From Oceanipulchritudo coccoides (GTDB lineage: Bacteria; Verrucomicrobiota; Verrucomicrobiia; Opitutales; Oceanipulchritudinaceae), in assembly GCF_010500615.1 (NCBI RefSeq), contig NZ_JAAGNX010000001.1, positions 248,001 through 312,000 of the forward strand: 64,000 nucleotides of DNA, read 5' to 3'. The notes below the pieces were generated by a model, which searched no databases, had not been told where the DNA came from, and worked only from the letters and a program-made list of their open reading frames with translations. Each line of letters begins with the position of its first letter. The first letter of the stretch is position 1. Positions 55,124 through 64,000 of the stretch are shown here, in pieces. The position numbers and the translations under genes are program-made.

Positions 55124-55424
55124 TGGTTAAGACTCCTTTGTACGGCGTAAAAAATGTGGTTAAACGTCCCAAAGTGGGTCGCCCTATCTGCCTTGGCAAG
55201 GAAATTTTGGAGCGTTCCTTCCTCCTCTGGCAGGGAATTTTTACAAATGTTCCCTTGACTGGCATAAGGGTAACTCATTAATGCTAGAAGCAGCTGTTAT
55301 TGTTCATCTTAGCTTTCCCATAAAGTTCCGACCTCGGGGTCTCCTTGATGCGCATGGAATCCCATTTTGTAAAAACGCTAAATCCAGACCGATGTTCCGT
55401 TTCCGAGACGTTGCCAACCCCTTG
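55124..55424 (+). other. Divergent intergenic region
   Basis: These 301 bases separate rpoZ from the giant gene. They hold a promoter-like pair (55255-55282) toward the giant gene. The upstream in-frame ATG at 55281 sits inside that promoter. Otherwise I see nothing. Confidence 0.5.
55255..55282 (+). promoter_or_regulatory. Sigma-70-like promoter for the giant secreted gene
   Basis: TTGACT (55255-55260, 5 of 6 to the consensus) and ATTAAT (55277-55282, 4 of 6) are 16 bp apart. A transcript from here would begin after ATG 55281, supporting a downstream start. Confidence 0.4.
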
Positions 55425-58400
55425 ATGAAGACCTTTTCGTTGATTCCGTGCCATCTGCTGATGTTTTTTCTCTTTTTCCTGCCATGGCAGGCGCAAGGGC
55501 AATTTGTTATTCGTGGCATTACGGCATCGGTGGACAGCGTCAATAATCCGCCGACGAAGTTTGCCAACGCGGGATATTTTTTTAACGGGATTTCGGCTTC
55601 AACGACGATCACCTTCACCAAGAACACGACCTTTTACTTTGGCCAGGAAGTGACCAGAGAGTTCCGAGTTGGCTTTCAGCTTGTTGACGGAGATGGGATT
55701 GCCGTGCCTTTGACCACGGGAGGCACGGTGGTATACGACGATGATTGGGAAGGGAATGCAGACGCTGGCTTTCCCATCACGATCGCGGCCCTTGCGACGA
55801 GCCGGCAGGAATTCTTTTCCGGGACGCTTTTCCCCTCGGTGCAATTGGATCCGGTGAAAGAGTACAGCATCCGGGCGATCGTCTATTGGTGGGATACTTC
55901 CGGATTTTTTGATCTTTGGAGAACAGACGACAGTCTCGACTCACCTCTCCAGAACATAATCCATTTTGTCGGCACCTTGAGTGGGGATTCTGCATTGAAT
56001 GTTCTGTCGGTCGTGAACTCGGCGACCTTTACCGATCGTAGCGCGTTGGCTGGGGCCGCCCCAAGCGCGACGGCGTACGATTTTGAAGTCACCGCGAATA
56101 CGACCCTTCACCGTTTTGACGATTGGAACTCCTCTCGTTTCCTGACGCTGACCACGGTTCTTTACGATGTGGAGCTGTGGCGTCGGGACACCGTCAATGG
56201 CGATCAGCAGGTACCGCTCGTGCAGGACCGGTTCACTTTTTTTCAGTTTCTCTACAACTACAATTACGACTTTCTATTCAATTCGATTCCCAATGAGGCT
56301 ACGGTGAACCATACTTTCGGGATTGTCCCGGATGGGGTGCAGCTGGATTCGGTGAATGAGGAATATTATGCGCGAGTGACCGTATCGCACATTGAGGTGC
56401 CTTCGCTCGGGACGGAATGGACCGGCAATTCGGTGGACACCCCAGACACGCGCCTCATGCATTTCAACGGGAGCCTGTTCTGGAATTCGATTGAGACCAG
56501 CCTGAACGACTTCACCAACGATCCGGCAAGTAGCGGAACATGGTCCGCCAGTTTTATCAGTTCGAGCCTCACGGATGCCGAGGGGGTTTTGGCAGGTTAT
56601 CCGGGCTACACATGGGGACCGACAAGCCCGAGTATCCGCCTGAATGCAGACGGATCGGCGCAGGTCGTGACACCGAGTTTTTCAACCCCCTTGAGTCCAC
56701 CCGCCAGCCCCGATCTGGATTCCGTGGCTGGAGTTAATTTCAAGCGCAGCAACCTGACCCTCGACCACGGCTCAACCACAGGTCTCCTTGGCACGCTGAC
56801 AGTGTACATGCCAACCGGCATGGGATGGGCGCCGACTGCCCTGCAGAACAAATTTGACGGGACCCTTGTCTTCTCGGGGCAACCCCTTGATCAAAACCTG
56901 CAGCCGACCGTGGCAAATTACACCTTTTCCACGGGTGGAAACTTCTTTGTCGTGGAAGAATCAAAACCTCTCGCTTTTGAAGCAACCGCCATTGACTGGA
57001 CTGTTTCGACCGGGCTATTCCAGACTAATGGAACGGGGATTGTCGGCTATCTGCGCGAGGACGAGCTGAGTAAGCTTGAAAGCGCTCCCATTCCTGCTTC
57101 GGAGAAATTCAAGCGCTCCAACGAACAATATTACCGCGGGGTGGGGAATCTCTTCAGTTCAAACATCATCCAAGTCGTGCCTGGACCTTCCGGCGAGTCG
57201 CAGCTCACCGCGGACGTGTCTTTTGGTAGTGCTTCTTTCACGACACACTTTCCCTACGACGTGGACGTCACCTATTTCGCGGGATACGCTGCCATTATCG
57301 ATGATGTCTACGACGTGAGCACCAGCTACCTGTCGACTTTTGACCTGCTCGATATTCGATACAACCAGGCCTGTACGGATGATGCCTGTGCGGCCGGAAC
57401 GCTGATGCAGACGATGCGAATGGGTTCAGCCACCGGCAACCTTCTTTTCACGCCGGATGGCGGACTTGTCACAGCCGGCTTGGTGGATGATTCGGTCACT
57501 CCCGGGTCATTAGCATGGGGATATATCGATTCCATGGGGCAATATCATCATGAAACGAGCCCCTTTCTCGAAACGAGTTTTCATATGCCCGGCCACTTTA
57601 TCCGGGGTGATTTGGATACTGGACCGGCGCGTGTTTACGGTCCGGGGGTCATCCTTTACAGCGGGTTTCTCGCCACAGATCCACAGATCGTTGAGCGTCC
57701 GGCGACGGCCGTCTACAAGGATGGCCTTGCCGATTATGCCGGTTTCAATTTTCGAACGGTCTCGGACAGTGCCTTCCAGTCCGCCTCCACAATTGGCGGG
57801 CAGGCCGTCACTTTCGACCTGACTGGCCGTAGCAAGTATTACATACGGGAGGCGGGTGTGACAGGCATTCATGAGGCAGTACCGGGAACATTCCCCGGCT
57901 CGTTATCACTGTATGGTTACGCCTTCACCTTTACCCAGTACGGCCTCAACTACCGGGCAAATTACCCGGACGAATCGCGGACTGAGGGATCCCTTTTCCT
58001 GCCTTATCCAAGCGACTTTACACAGGATTTCGAGGAGTTGCTCTTTACCTGTCTCGGTGGGCTTGACCATGCGAAGGTGCCTGCTGGAAGTGGCTCCCAG
58101 ATCATGAGCTACTGGCTGGCGAACATCGATATTCTCTCCATTGACTTTGCTTCCGAGAATGCCTGTGACCCAACCGCTTCCACATTCTTTCTGGCGGGAG
58201 TTTCAGCTGAGGCGGCCTACATTGATGTGCCTTTGTATGGGACCCTTGGATACCTTCCGTCGGGAAGTCTCATGATCCCCTCGTCATCCACGCTCCAAGA
58301 GGATTCGCGACTGCATTTGCCTTCCGTTGTCCGCTTTGACGGGCCGACGAAGTTTACTGATCCCGATAATCCGGCTGCCACCTCAACGGAAGTCTACGAG

Positions 58401-60938
58401 CTTGTTCCTGTATCCCTTGCTTACTACAACAATTACACGCTCACCTCCGAGCAGACTCCGGGCGATGGCAAAATCAATTTTGCCGGAACGATGGATGTTG
58501 CCTTCTTTGAGGATCTTGAGGTGCACATGCAGACCAGCGCCCGGAATGTTCTGCCCACTCAGTCTGTTCCCATCTCGCTGATGGGCGGCTGGGTCGACGG
58601 CGTCTCCACTTTCTTCAACAGCTCCGAATTTGACAATCGCAACAAGGGATTTCCCGTTGGAGTCACGGAAGATGTTTATCGCAACGACACAGGAAACAAT
58701 GGGGACCCAAGCGACTACTTGATTCATGCCCGGCAGGACTGGCTGGGCGTCATCAACTTTGATTATCCCCTGAAGTGGTCGACCAGCACGCGGTCCTTTG
58801 AATCCTACGAGCCGAAAACAAATGACCTGCTTGTCATTTCCGCGGAACACAAGCTGGACTATCTCAGTGCGGAAACAGCCAAGCTCACGGTTGGCATTAC
58901 CTACGAGGGGATGCCGCAAATCAGCCTGACGAATTTCGTCATCAACGAAGTGGATGAGGCAACAGGAGCTTATCAGGCTATTCTCCTTGAGGCCAAGAAG
59001 CCGATTGTCGATTCCATCGAAGAGGGTCTCGACCGGATGGCCGACCTGCTCGATAACCAAATGCGTGTCTTGTATGGGAACTTCCTTGCCACGACCATCG
59101 AGGACCAAGTGGTTTGTCCCATCTTTGATGAGTTGGCCATGGCCGCTGCCAACAGTACCTACAATGTCGGAGTGGTTCAAAGTAAGCTCGACCGGTTCTT
59201 GAAGGATAATGCGAACCCGGCCATCACGGACAACCTTCAGGATTTGATTTCAACGCTCGCGACCGAAGTTGATAACGCCAACTACCTCTTCGATGAGATT
59301 GATGGGCGATTGGAGGATATCGAACTGGGAATTACCGCCGTAATTGACGGGGTCTACAAAAACACACAGGGCGATATCATTCCCCAGCAGGACTTGCCCA
59401 CGGATGAGTTTTTCCAGGCCCTGCTGGCCAAGCAGAACGGGGACTTCCAGGTGATCGCCCCCCTTGTTGACCGACTCCTGCAGGAGCTTGCTCCAGAAAT
59501 CAGTGACGAACTGAATGCGCTCCTTGCCGGGGCTGTTGATGACCTCAACGCGCGCATCAACCTTCTCCTGGAAGATGCCAAGCCGACGATTGATCAATTG
59601 ATCGTTGTCCTGACTGACTTGAGGTCCCTGGTCGGTGAAGTGCGCCTGGCCATTCAACCGGCGGGCCAGATGTTGGTCGAGATTGAGACAATCCTTGCCA
59701 ATGCCAGCTCGGAAATCGACACCCTGACCAACCAGATTCACAACGAGTTAACCGCCTTTTTCAACACGATCCCTGATCCACAGGATTTTCTTTCCTACAC
59801 CGAGGCAGAGATCAAGTCCCTCATCCGTAACGAAATCGAGGATATCTTCTTCAGTGCGGATTTTGTAGCGGAAATCCAAGTGACCCTGAAGCAATATCTC
59901 TACGATGCTGACGCCGCCATCAATGGGGCGCTGAACGAAGTATTTGCTCAAGTCAACTCGGTCATTCGGGATCTTGTTTCGGATGCCCTTTCGGAGGTGG
60001 ATGATTCAATTGCCGGATTCCTCGGCGATATTGATTCCGTCATGGGTGCTGGTAAAGTGACAGGCAATGCTGAATTCAACGGCGATGCCCTGCGGCGACT
60101 CCATATCGACCTGTATCTCCAGTTGATGGTTCCCGATGAACTGGAATTCAATGGATTCCTCACTATTGAGCAGCTTGATTCGGAAGGCGACGACTCATGC
60201 AGTCCCGGCACGCCGGGCGAACCGGTAACCGAGGTGACCCTTGGGGCCACGGATGTGCCTGCCGGATGGATCTCCCCCGACCTGCGGATTGATGTTGGTG
60301 GAAAATTCAACTTCCAGACATCACCGAATTTTAAACTTCTTGGCCTTGGTGGCTGGTTTAACCTGGCAAGTGGGGAAGTCAGCTTTGAGACCTTCAAGAT
60401 AACCGACATGGGGGCCTCCCTTATGTTTGGGGCTACGGAAAACTACCTCGCCGCCGAGCTCGGGCTAGCCTTCAACAGTTACGAGGCTTACGGGGGCGTC
60501 TTCTTTGGTCGCACCTGCTCAATTGATCCGCTCCTTCTTGTCGATGAGGAAGTGGCTGATGTGCTTGGGACGCCGAACCCGACCTTCACCGGGATTTATG
60601 TTTATGGTGAATGCCATATCCCGATTTCCGAAGCGGTGCTCGGGATTCCCGCCTCCTGCTTTTTCCGTATCAGTGCGGGAGTGGGCGCAGGGGCCTTCTA
60701 CTTCACGGAAGGAAATACCCTCGGTGGAAAGATATACGCGTCCGTCAGCGGTGAAGCACTCTGTATTGTCTCCATCAAGGGCGAAGTGACCATGATAGGC
60801 CTTACTTCCAACGGTGAATTGAGCTTCCGCGGTAAAGGACGCCTCAGCGGAAAAGTGGGGGCCTGCCCGTTCTGTATCAAGTTCGGCAAATCCGCGACCA
60901 TTACGTATCAGGGAGGAAGCTGGGATGTGGATATCTAA
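55425..60938 (+). CDS. Giant secreted beta/helical protein of unknown family
   Basis: This protein of about 1,837 residues has a signal peptide (MKTFSLIPCHLLMFFLFFLPWQAQGQ). Residues ~27-330 are two beta-rich repeats that share a layout (a strand block, then YYARVTV or YSIRAIV, then HFNG or HFVG). Residues ~330-1170 are a long beta-rich stretch. Residues ~1180-1540 are helical, acidic and coiled-coil-like (LLEDAKPTIDQLIVVLTDLR, IEDIFFSADFVAEIQ). The last ~220 residues return to beta with amphipathic strands and Cys pairs, for example GACPFCIKFG, before ending SWDVDI. Alternative starts are 55392 and 55281. The promoter-like site makes 55281 unlikely. I do not recognise it. The second large gene starts 35 bp later, so they are probably co-expressed and may interact. 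Confidence 0.8.
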   Translation: MKTFSLIPCHLLMFFLFFLPWQAQGQFVIRGITASVDSVNNPPTKFANAGYFFNGISASTTITFTKNTTFYFGQEVTREFRVGFQLVDGDGIAVPLTTGGTVVYDDDWEGNADAGFPITIAALATSRQEFFSGTLFPSVQLDPVKEYSIRAIVYWWDTSGFFDLWRTDDSLDSPLQNIIHFVGTLSGDSALNVLSVVNSATFTDRSALAGAAPSATAYDFEVTANTTLHRFDDWNSSRFLTLTTVLYDVELWRRDTVNGDQQVPLVQDRFTFFQFLYNYNYDFLFNSIPNEATVNHTFGIVPDGVQLDSVNEEYYARVTVSHIEVPSLGTEWTGNSVDTPDTRLMHFNGSLFWNSIETSLNDFTNDPASSGTWSASFISSSLTDAEGVLAGYPGYTWGPTSPSIRLNADGSAQVVTPSFSTPLSPPASPDLDSVAGVNFKRSNLTLDHGSTTGLLGTLTVYMPTGMGWAPTALQNKFDGTLVFSGQPLDQNLQPTVANYTFSTGGNFFVVEESKPLAFEATAIDWTVSTGLFQTNGTGIVGYLREDELSKLESAPIPASEKFKRSNEQYYRGVGNLFSSNIIQVVPGPSGESQLTADVSFGSASFTTHFPYDVDVTYFAGYAAIIDDVYDVSTSYLSTFDLLDIRYNQACTDDACAAGTLMQTMRMGSATGNLLFTPDGGLVTAGLVDDSVTPGSLAWGYIDSMGQYHHETSPFLETSFHMPGHFIRGDLDTGPARVYGPGVILYSGFLATDPQIVERPATAVYKDGLADYAGFNFRTVSDSAFQSASTIGGQAVTFDLTGRSKYYIREAGVTGIHEAVPGTFPGSLSLYGYAFTFTQYGLNYRANYPDESRTEGSLFLPYPSDFTQDFEELLFTCLGGLDHAKVPAGSGSQIMSYWLANIDILSIDFASENACDPTASTFFLAGVSAEAAYIDVPLYGTLGYLPSGSLMIPSSSTLQEDSRLHLPSVVRFDGPTKFTDPDNPAATSTEVYELVPVSLAYYNNYTLTSEQTPGDGKINFAGTMDVAFFEDLEVHMQTSARNVLPTQSVPISLMGGWVDGVSTFFNSSEFDNRNKGFPVGVTEDVYRNDTGNNGDPSDYLIHARQDWLGVINFDYPLKWSTSTRSFESYEPKTNDLLVISAEHKLDYLSAETAKLTVGITYEGMPQISLTNFVINEVDEATGAYQAILLEAKKPIVDSIEEGLDRMADLLDNQMRVLYGNFLATTIEDQVVCPIFDELAMAAANSTYNVGVVQSKLDRFLKDNANPAITDNLQDLISTLATEVDNANYLFDEIDGRLEDIELGITAVIDGVYKNTQGDIIPQQDLPTDEFFQALLAKQNGDFQVIAPLVDRLLQELAPEISDELNALLAGAVDDLNARINLLLEDAKPTIDQLIVVLTDLRSLVGEVRLAIQPAGQMLVEIETILANASSEIDTLTNQIHNELTAFFNTIPDPQDFLSYTEAEIKSLIRNEIEDIFFSADFVAEIQVTLKQYLYDADAAINGALNEVFAQVNSVIRDLVSDALSEVDDSIAGFLGDIDSVMGAGKVTGNAEFNGDALRRLHIDLYLQLMVPDELEFNGFLTIEQLDSEGDDSCSPGTPGEPVTEVTLGATDVPAGWISPDLRIDVGGKFNFQTSPNFKLLGLGGWFNLASGEVSFETFKITDMGASLMFGATENYLAAELGLAFNSYEAYGGVFFGRTCSIDPLLLVDEEVADVLGTPNPTFTGIYVYGECHIPISEAVLGIPASCFFRISAGVGAGAFYFTEGNTLGGKIYASVSGEALCIVSIKGEVTMIGLTSNGELSFRGKGRLSGKVGACPFCIKFGKSATITYQGGSWDVDI

Positions 60939-60972
60939 GCCGGTCAATCCGAATTTTAAAACACGTTTTACA

Positions 60973-63900
60973 ATGCGTCATCAAATTTTCACTACATTAT
61001 CAACATTTGTCATTCTTGTCTTGGCCCCCTTTGCCCATTCGCAGGGACTGGATGAATCGCTGTTTACAGTCGGGACAACCCTCGAAGACACGGACGAGGA
61101 TGGTGCGGCCTGGGTATATCTGCTCTGGCAATCCGAGGATCTGGAGACACTGAAGGATCGGAGCTTTGCCATTTATTCCAAATTGGGTGAGCCCTCATCG
61201 CTGAACACCTACGTCTATGAAGGCACCGCCCGGACCCGGCTGGACCCGGCGGCCATCGTGACCCTGATTAATCGAGGGATTGAGCTTGGGGACGAGGTGG
61301 CTTCCCTTGAAAGTGACATTGACGCACTTTTTGAAAAGATCGTCCCGGATGGCACACTTCCGCTTGCGGAGAAGATATCCGTGGTGGTGGAGAGCTGCCT
61401 GCTTGATCCTGAACTTTTTGAAAACCTGATTTTTCTTTCCCGCACTCATCCAGCCTTGAGCCTTGTCCTTGGAACAGGATTTGCCGTGAAGCACACTGAC
61501 GGCGAAATCCGGACCTGGGAAATCCGGGAATGTCCGGTTGGGTATGACAATGTGGATGACGACTGTGATTCCGTGGTGGGCCGGATAACCTTGCGGGTGG
61601 GGGACTATATCCCGCTTCCCGCTCCAGGCCGGCCAGTCTACATTCCCTTTGTCGACAACAGTGGAAACCCCGACCCTCGTGCCCATTTGAATATTCCTCT
61701 CAGGTGGTCAACTCCGGATGACTTGAGGCTCCGGTCACTTCTGCAATTTGGGTACAACCTGTACCGGATGGATGCCCAGGATGCCATTGACGCAAACTTT
61801 GATTCAGTCCCGCCCACGCCCACCATGTTGTTTGACCTCGCCAGTAATTCCGGTCACTCCACAACACGGGTTAATTCTGTCCCGATTCTTGTCGACAGTT
61901 TCCTGAGTGAAGCTGAAGCAGCTAATGTCGTCCTGGATCCTGAAACCTATTTCATCATTGACGATAATGACCGCTACGATCTTGGCGGAGTTCCCTTTGT
62001 GAGCGGTGATGAATATTACTACTTCCTCACTGCCCGGGACATTCTTGGTCGCGACGGGGAGGTTTCGGAAGGAACACCTGTCCAGATCTGCGATTTCCAG
62101 CCGCCTCCACAACCGCGCAATCTCAAGGTAACAAATCATTATTCCTTCGATGCCGGGACAAGCAGGAATACGCAGCATTTCAAAGTTGAATGGTCGGCCC
62201 CGGATACCTCCAATACGGAAACCCCAGAAACTATTTCGGGGTATCAAGTGTACCGGTGGTGGTCGATCGAGGAGATGCAGCAGAATGCAAGTTTTCCTTT
62301 TGATTCAGCCACGGCCACTGAGGGCGGACTTGTCGCCACCCTGCCTGCCTCCCAGACCGTGTTTGTGGATGATGGTGTGAATGCGCCGTTCCTAGCTGTT
62401 GAACGTCTTCCTGACGGAACGACAAACGTCGATCAAGGCTACGCAAACAAGACCTTCTGGTACACCGTACGGGCCATGGACAGCAGTGCCTGTGGTGGAA
62501 ACCTCTCCGGTAACAGTACTCCGGTATTTGGAGTTTTGCGCGACCGTATAGGCCCGCCAAAGCCAACGGGGTTTGTCGAGCTGACCTGCTATGATATCCG
62601 AGTGATTGCACCACGCGAGGTGGTGGTTGATTCACCTTTCGAACCGGAGCCCGAACTCGGCATTGTCTACCTCACGCTCCAGGGGACACGCCTCGACAAT
62701 TACATCAAGTGGGTTGAGTTCTCCATTTATGAGCCACAGGCAGGCACGTATACACTTCTGGAAACACGCCACATATATTCGGCGAGTGAAAACGTGTACA
62801 CCATCCAATTGAAATTGCCTCAACCGACAGACAATGACCCATTGTATATCGCCTGCCGAATGGGCAATCAGTTTGGCAAGGTCTCTGCATGGAACAGTCT
62901 TGAAGTGCCGATTGTTCCCAATGAATTTTCCGCATACCGCATTGATTGGGAAGGGGAAAGTATTGAAAATATCGGCATTCCCAATCAGGTCTGTGATGTC
63001 CACGTCCCCTTCGGGCCCGGGCAGACGCTGAACGGGATTACCCTTGAATTCGACCTGACTCCGTCGACCGAAGAGTGGAAAGTGTATCGAAGGATTGATG
63101 ACGGTAAGCTCACCCTGATCCAGCAGGGACTTGATTCAGCGCTGGATTCCCTGACGGCCATTGTCGAGGACTTGAACATGCCGGCCAAGGACGCCCGTGT
63201 CTGTTACTTTGTCCAATTGTTCGACCAGCACGGCAATCCCAGTCCGATTGTCCGCATTGCCTGTATTGATGTGCAGGGCAAGGAGCCCTTGCCTGCACCC
63301 ATGTTGGCACCACCATTTTCCGTTGGTGACGAATCAGCGCCGGAAGCAGTCCTGGGATGGTTCTGCCCGCCATACGGAATTGAATTCTTCGAACTCTATG
63401 TTTCCGTCGAGGAAGGCGATCTTCCCACCGCAATGGGTGACGATTTCCAGTCGGCCGGGACGGATGTGGTCGAGGCAGACCGGACCTGGCGTCCATTCCT
63501 GACCAAACGTGTCCCAGCCACCTTCACTGGAAACAGTCCTGAATTTGGAACCCAGATCAACGGGATTGTCCTTGGTGAGACCTACACCTTCAAGGTCCGG
63601 GCAATCGGACCCAGCGGCAGTACCGGTCCTTTCAGCAATGTGGAAGAATTCACATGGAATCCGGATTCCTCATCGGTGGTTTCGGGACCTGACGTTCCAT
63701 GGCCGGCCTTGGGCCTGCCCTTTATCCAGAACAATTTCAATGATGGTATCCTCGCAAGGACCGTTCCCGAGTGGCTCTTTGATGGAGGGGCGGTCCGTGT
63801 GGGCTTATTGAACTATGCTGGATTTGATTTTTCTCCGAATGGTGAAAATCCATCGGATTTCTTCTTCCCGCCAAACGTATTGGATCCACTAAGCGCATTT

Positions 63901-64000
63901 TACAAGAACGACAAAGGGGAGGCCCTCTTTCCATTTGTCCTTTACCGGTTCCAAGTCGAAAACAGCGAGTATCCTGTTGTATCCGGTGACGTGTACCAGG
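60973..64000 (+). CDS. Large secreted fibronectin-III-like repeat protein, cut by window end
   Basis: The frame is open from ATG 60973 to the window end, giving at least 1,009 residues. A signal peptide (MRHQIFTTLSTFVILVLAPFAHSQ) leads to a unique domain with AWVYLLWQSEDLETLKDRSF and ECPVGYDNVDDDCDSVVGRI. FN3-like modules follow, for example near residue 380 (PPPQPRNLKVTNHYS...FKVEWSAPDTSN...GYQVYRWW) and near 780 and 860 (ETYTFKVRAIGPSG). Cys residues are rare. It lies 34 bp after the giant gene, with no terminator between. It is probably an extracellular scaffold or adhesin, but that is only inferred from modules. Confidence 0.85.
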   Translation, partial: MRHQIFTTLSTFVILVLAPFAHSQGLDESLFTVGTTLEDTDEDGAAWVYLLWQSEDLETLKDRSFAIYSKLGEPSSLNTYVYEGTARTRLDPAAIVTLINRGIELGDEVASLESDIDALFEKIVPDGTLPLAEKISVVVESCLLDPELFENLIFLSRTHPALSLVLGTGFAVKHTDGEIRTWEIRECPVGYDNVDDDCDSVVGRITLRVGDYIPLPAPGRPVYIPFVDNSGNPDPRAHLNIPLRWSTPDDLRLRSLLQFGYNLYRMDAQDAIDANFDSVPPTPTMLFDLASNSGHSTTRVNSVPILVDSFLSEAEAANVVLDPETYFIIDDNDRYDLGGVPFVSGDEYYYFLTARDILGRDGEVSEGTPVQICDFQPPPQPRNLKVTNHYSFDAGTSRNTQHFKVEWSAPDTSNTETPETISGYQVYRWWSIEEMQQNASFPFDSATATEGGLVATLPASQTVFVDDGVNAPFLAVERLPDGTTNVDQGYANKTFWYTVRAMDSSACGGNLSGNSTPVFGVLRDRIGPPKPTGFVELTCYDIRVIAPREVVVDSPFEPEPELGIVYLTLQGTRLDNYIKWVEFSIYEPQAGTYTLLETRHIYSASENVYTIQLKLPQPTDNDPLYIACRMGNQFGKVSAWNSLEVPIVPNEFSAYRIDWEGESIENIGIPNQVCDVHVPFGPGQTLNGITLEFDLTPSTEEWKVYRRIDDGKLTLIQQGLDSALDSLTAIVEDLNMPAKDARVCYFVQLFDQHGNPSPIVRIACIDVQGKEPLPAPMLAPPFSVGDESAPEAVLGWFCPPYGIEFFELYVSVEEGDLPTAMGDDFQSAGTDVVEADRTWRPFLTKRVPATFTGNSPEFGTQINGIVLGETYTFKVRAIGPSGSTGPFSNVEEFTWNPDSSSVVSGPDVPWPALGLPFIQNNFNDGILARTVPEWLFDGGAVRVGLLNYAGFDFSPNGENPSDFFFPPNVLDPLSAFYKNDKGEALFPFVLYRFQVENSEYPVVSGDVYQ

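Noticed and set aside
55281-55424. Upstream start for the giant secreted gene
   Set aside because: It lies in a promoter-like site and would bury the signal peptide.

Overview
The window looks like a chromosome segment of a marine verrucomicrobium, most likely order Opitutales (Puniceicoccaceae/Coraliomargaritaceae-like). Three things suggest this. The TonB-dependent receptor has the 'ELSPFVV' mature N-terminus typical of Opitutae receptors. Secreted proteins carry Verrucomicrobia-style C-terminal tails. The envelope genes (BamD, an LptE-like lipoprotein, YdbH/YnbE/YdbL) imply a two-membrane cell. This is inferred from protein character, not from a marker search.

Region A (1-27.3 kb, all on +) is an accessory polysaccharide-degradation locus. 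It begins inside a family of three large secreted beta-galactosidase-like proteins (one cut by the window edge) with an alpha/beta-hydrolase esterase between two of them. Then come five S1-type sulfatases, a GH36/GH27-like alpha-galactosidase, a lipoprotein aldose 1-epimerase, a large TonB-dependent receptor ending at a strong terminator, and, under separate expression, a secreted parallel beta-helix protein. Sulfatases plus alpha- and beta-galactosidase plus galactose mutarotase point to a sulfated galactan (carrageenan- or porphyran-like) as substrate. There is no SusD partner and no regulator in view.

Region B (27.4-55.1 kb) is housekeeping: tRNA-Leu(UAA); acetolactate synthase ilvB behind a very clear branched-chain-amino-acid leader peptide; ymdB-like phosphodiesterase; an rpe-lptE-like-bamD block; rpmF-plsX-fabH; aroC coupled to an orphan protein; a LolA-like/YdbH/YnbE/YdbL envelope-lipid block; a MASE1 hybrid histidine kinase; rplU-rpmA; a SirB1-like protein, aroE, pilD and an M23 peptidase; nadA with a TPR protein and an MFS transporter; a Fur-family regulator; and rpoZ, smpB, trmL, nrdR and an overlapping orphan.

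Region C (55.1-64 kb, +) holds two adjacent very large secreted proteins. The first (about 1,837 residues) combines beta-rich repeats, a long helical segment and a Cys-containing beta C-terminus. The second (over 1,009 residues, cut by the window end) contains fibronectin-III-like repeats. I recognise neither family; this pair is the best candidate here for an undescribed system.
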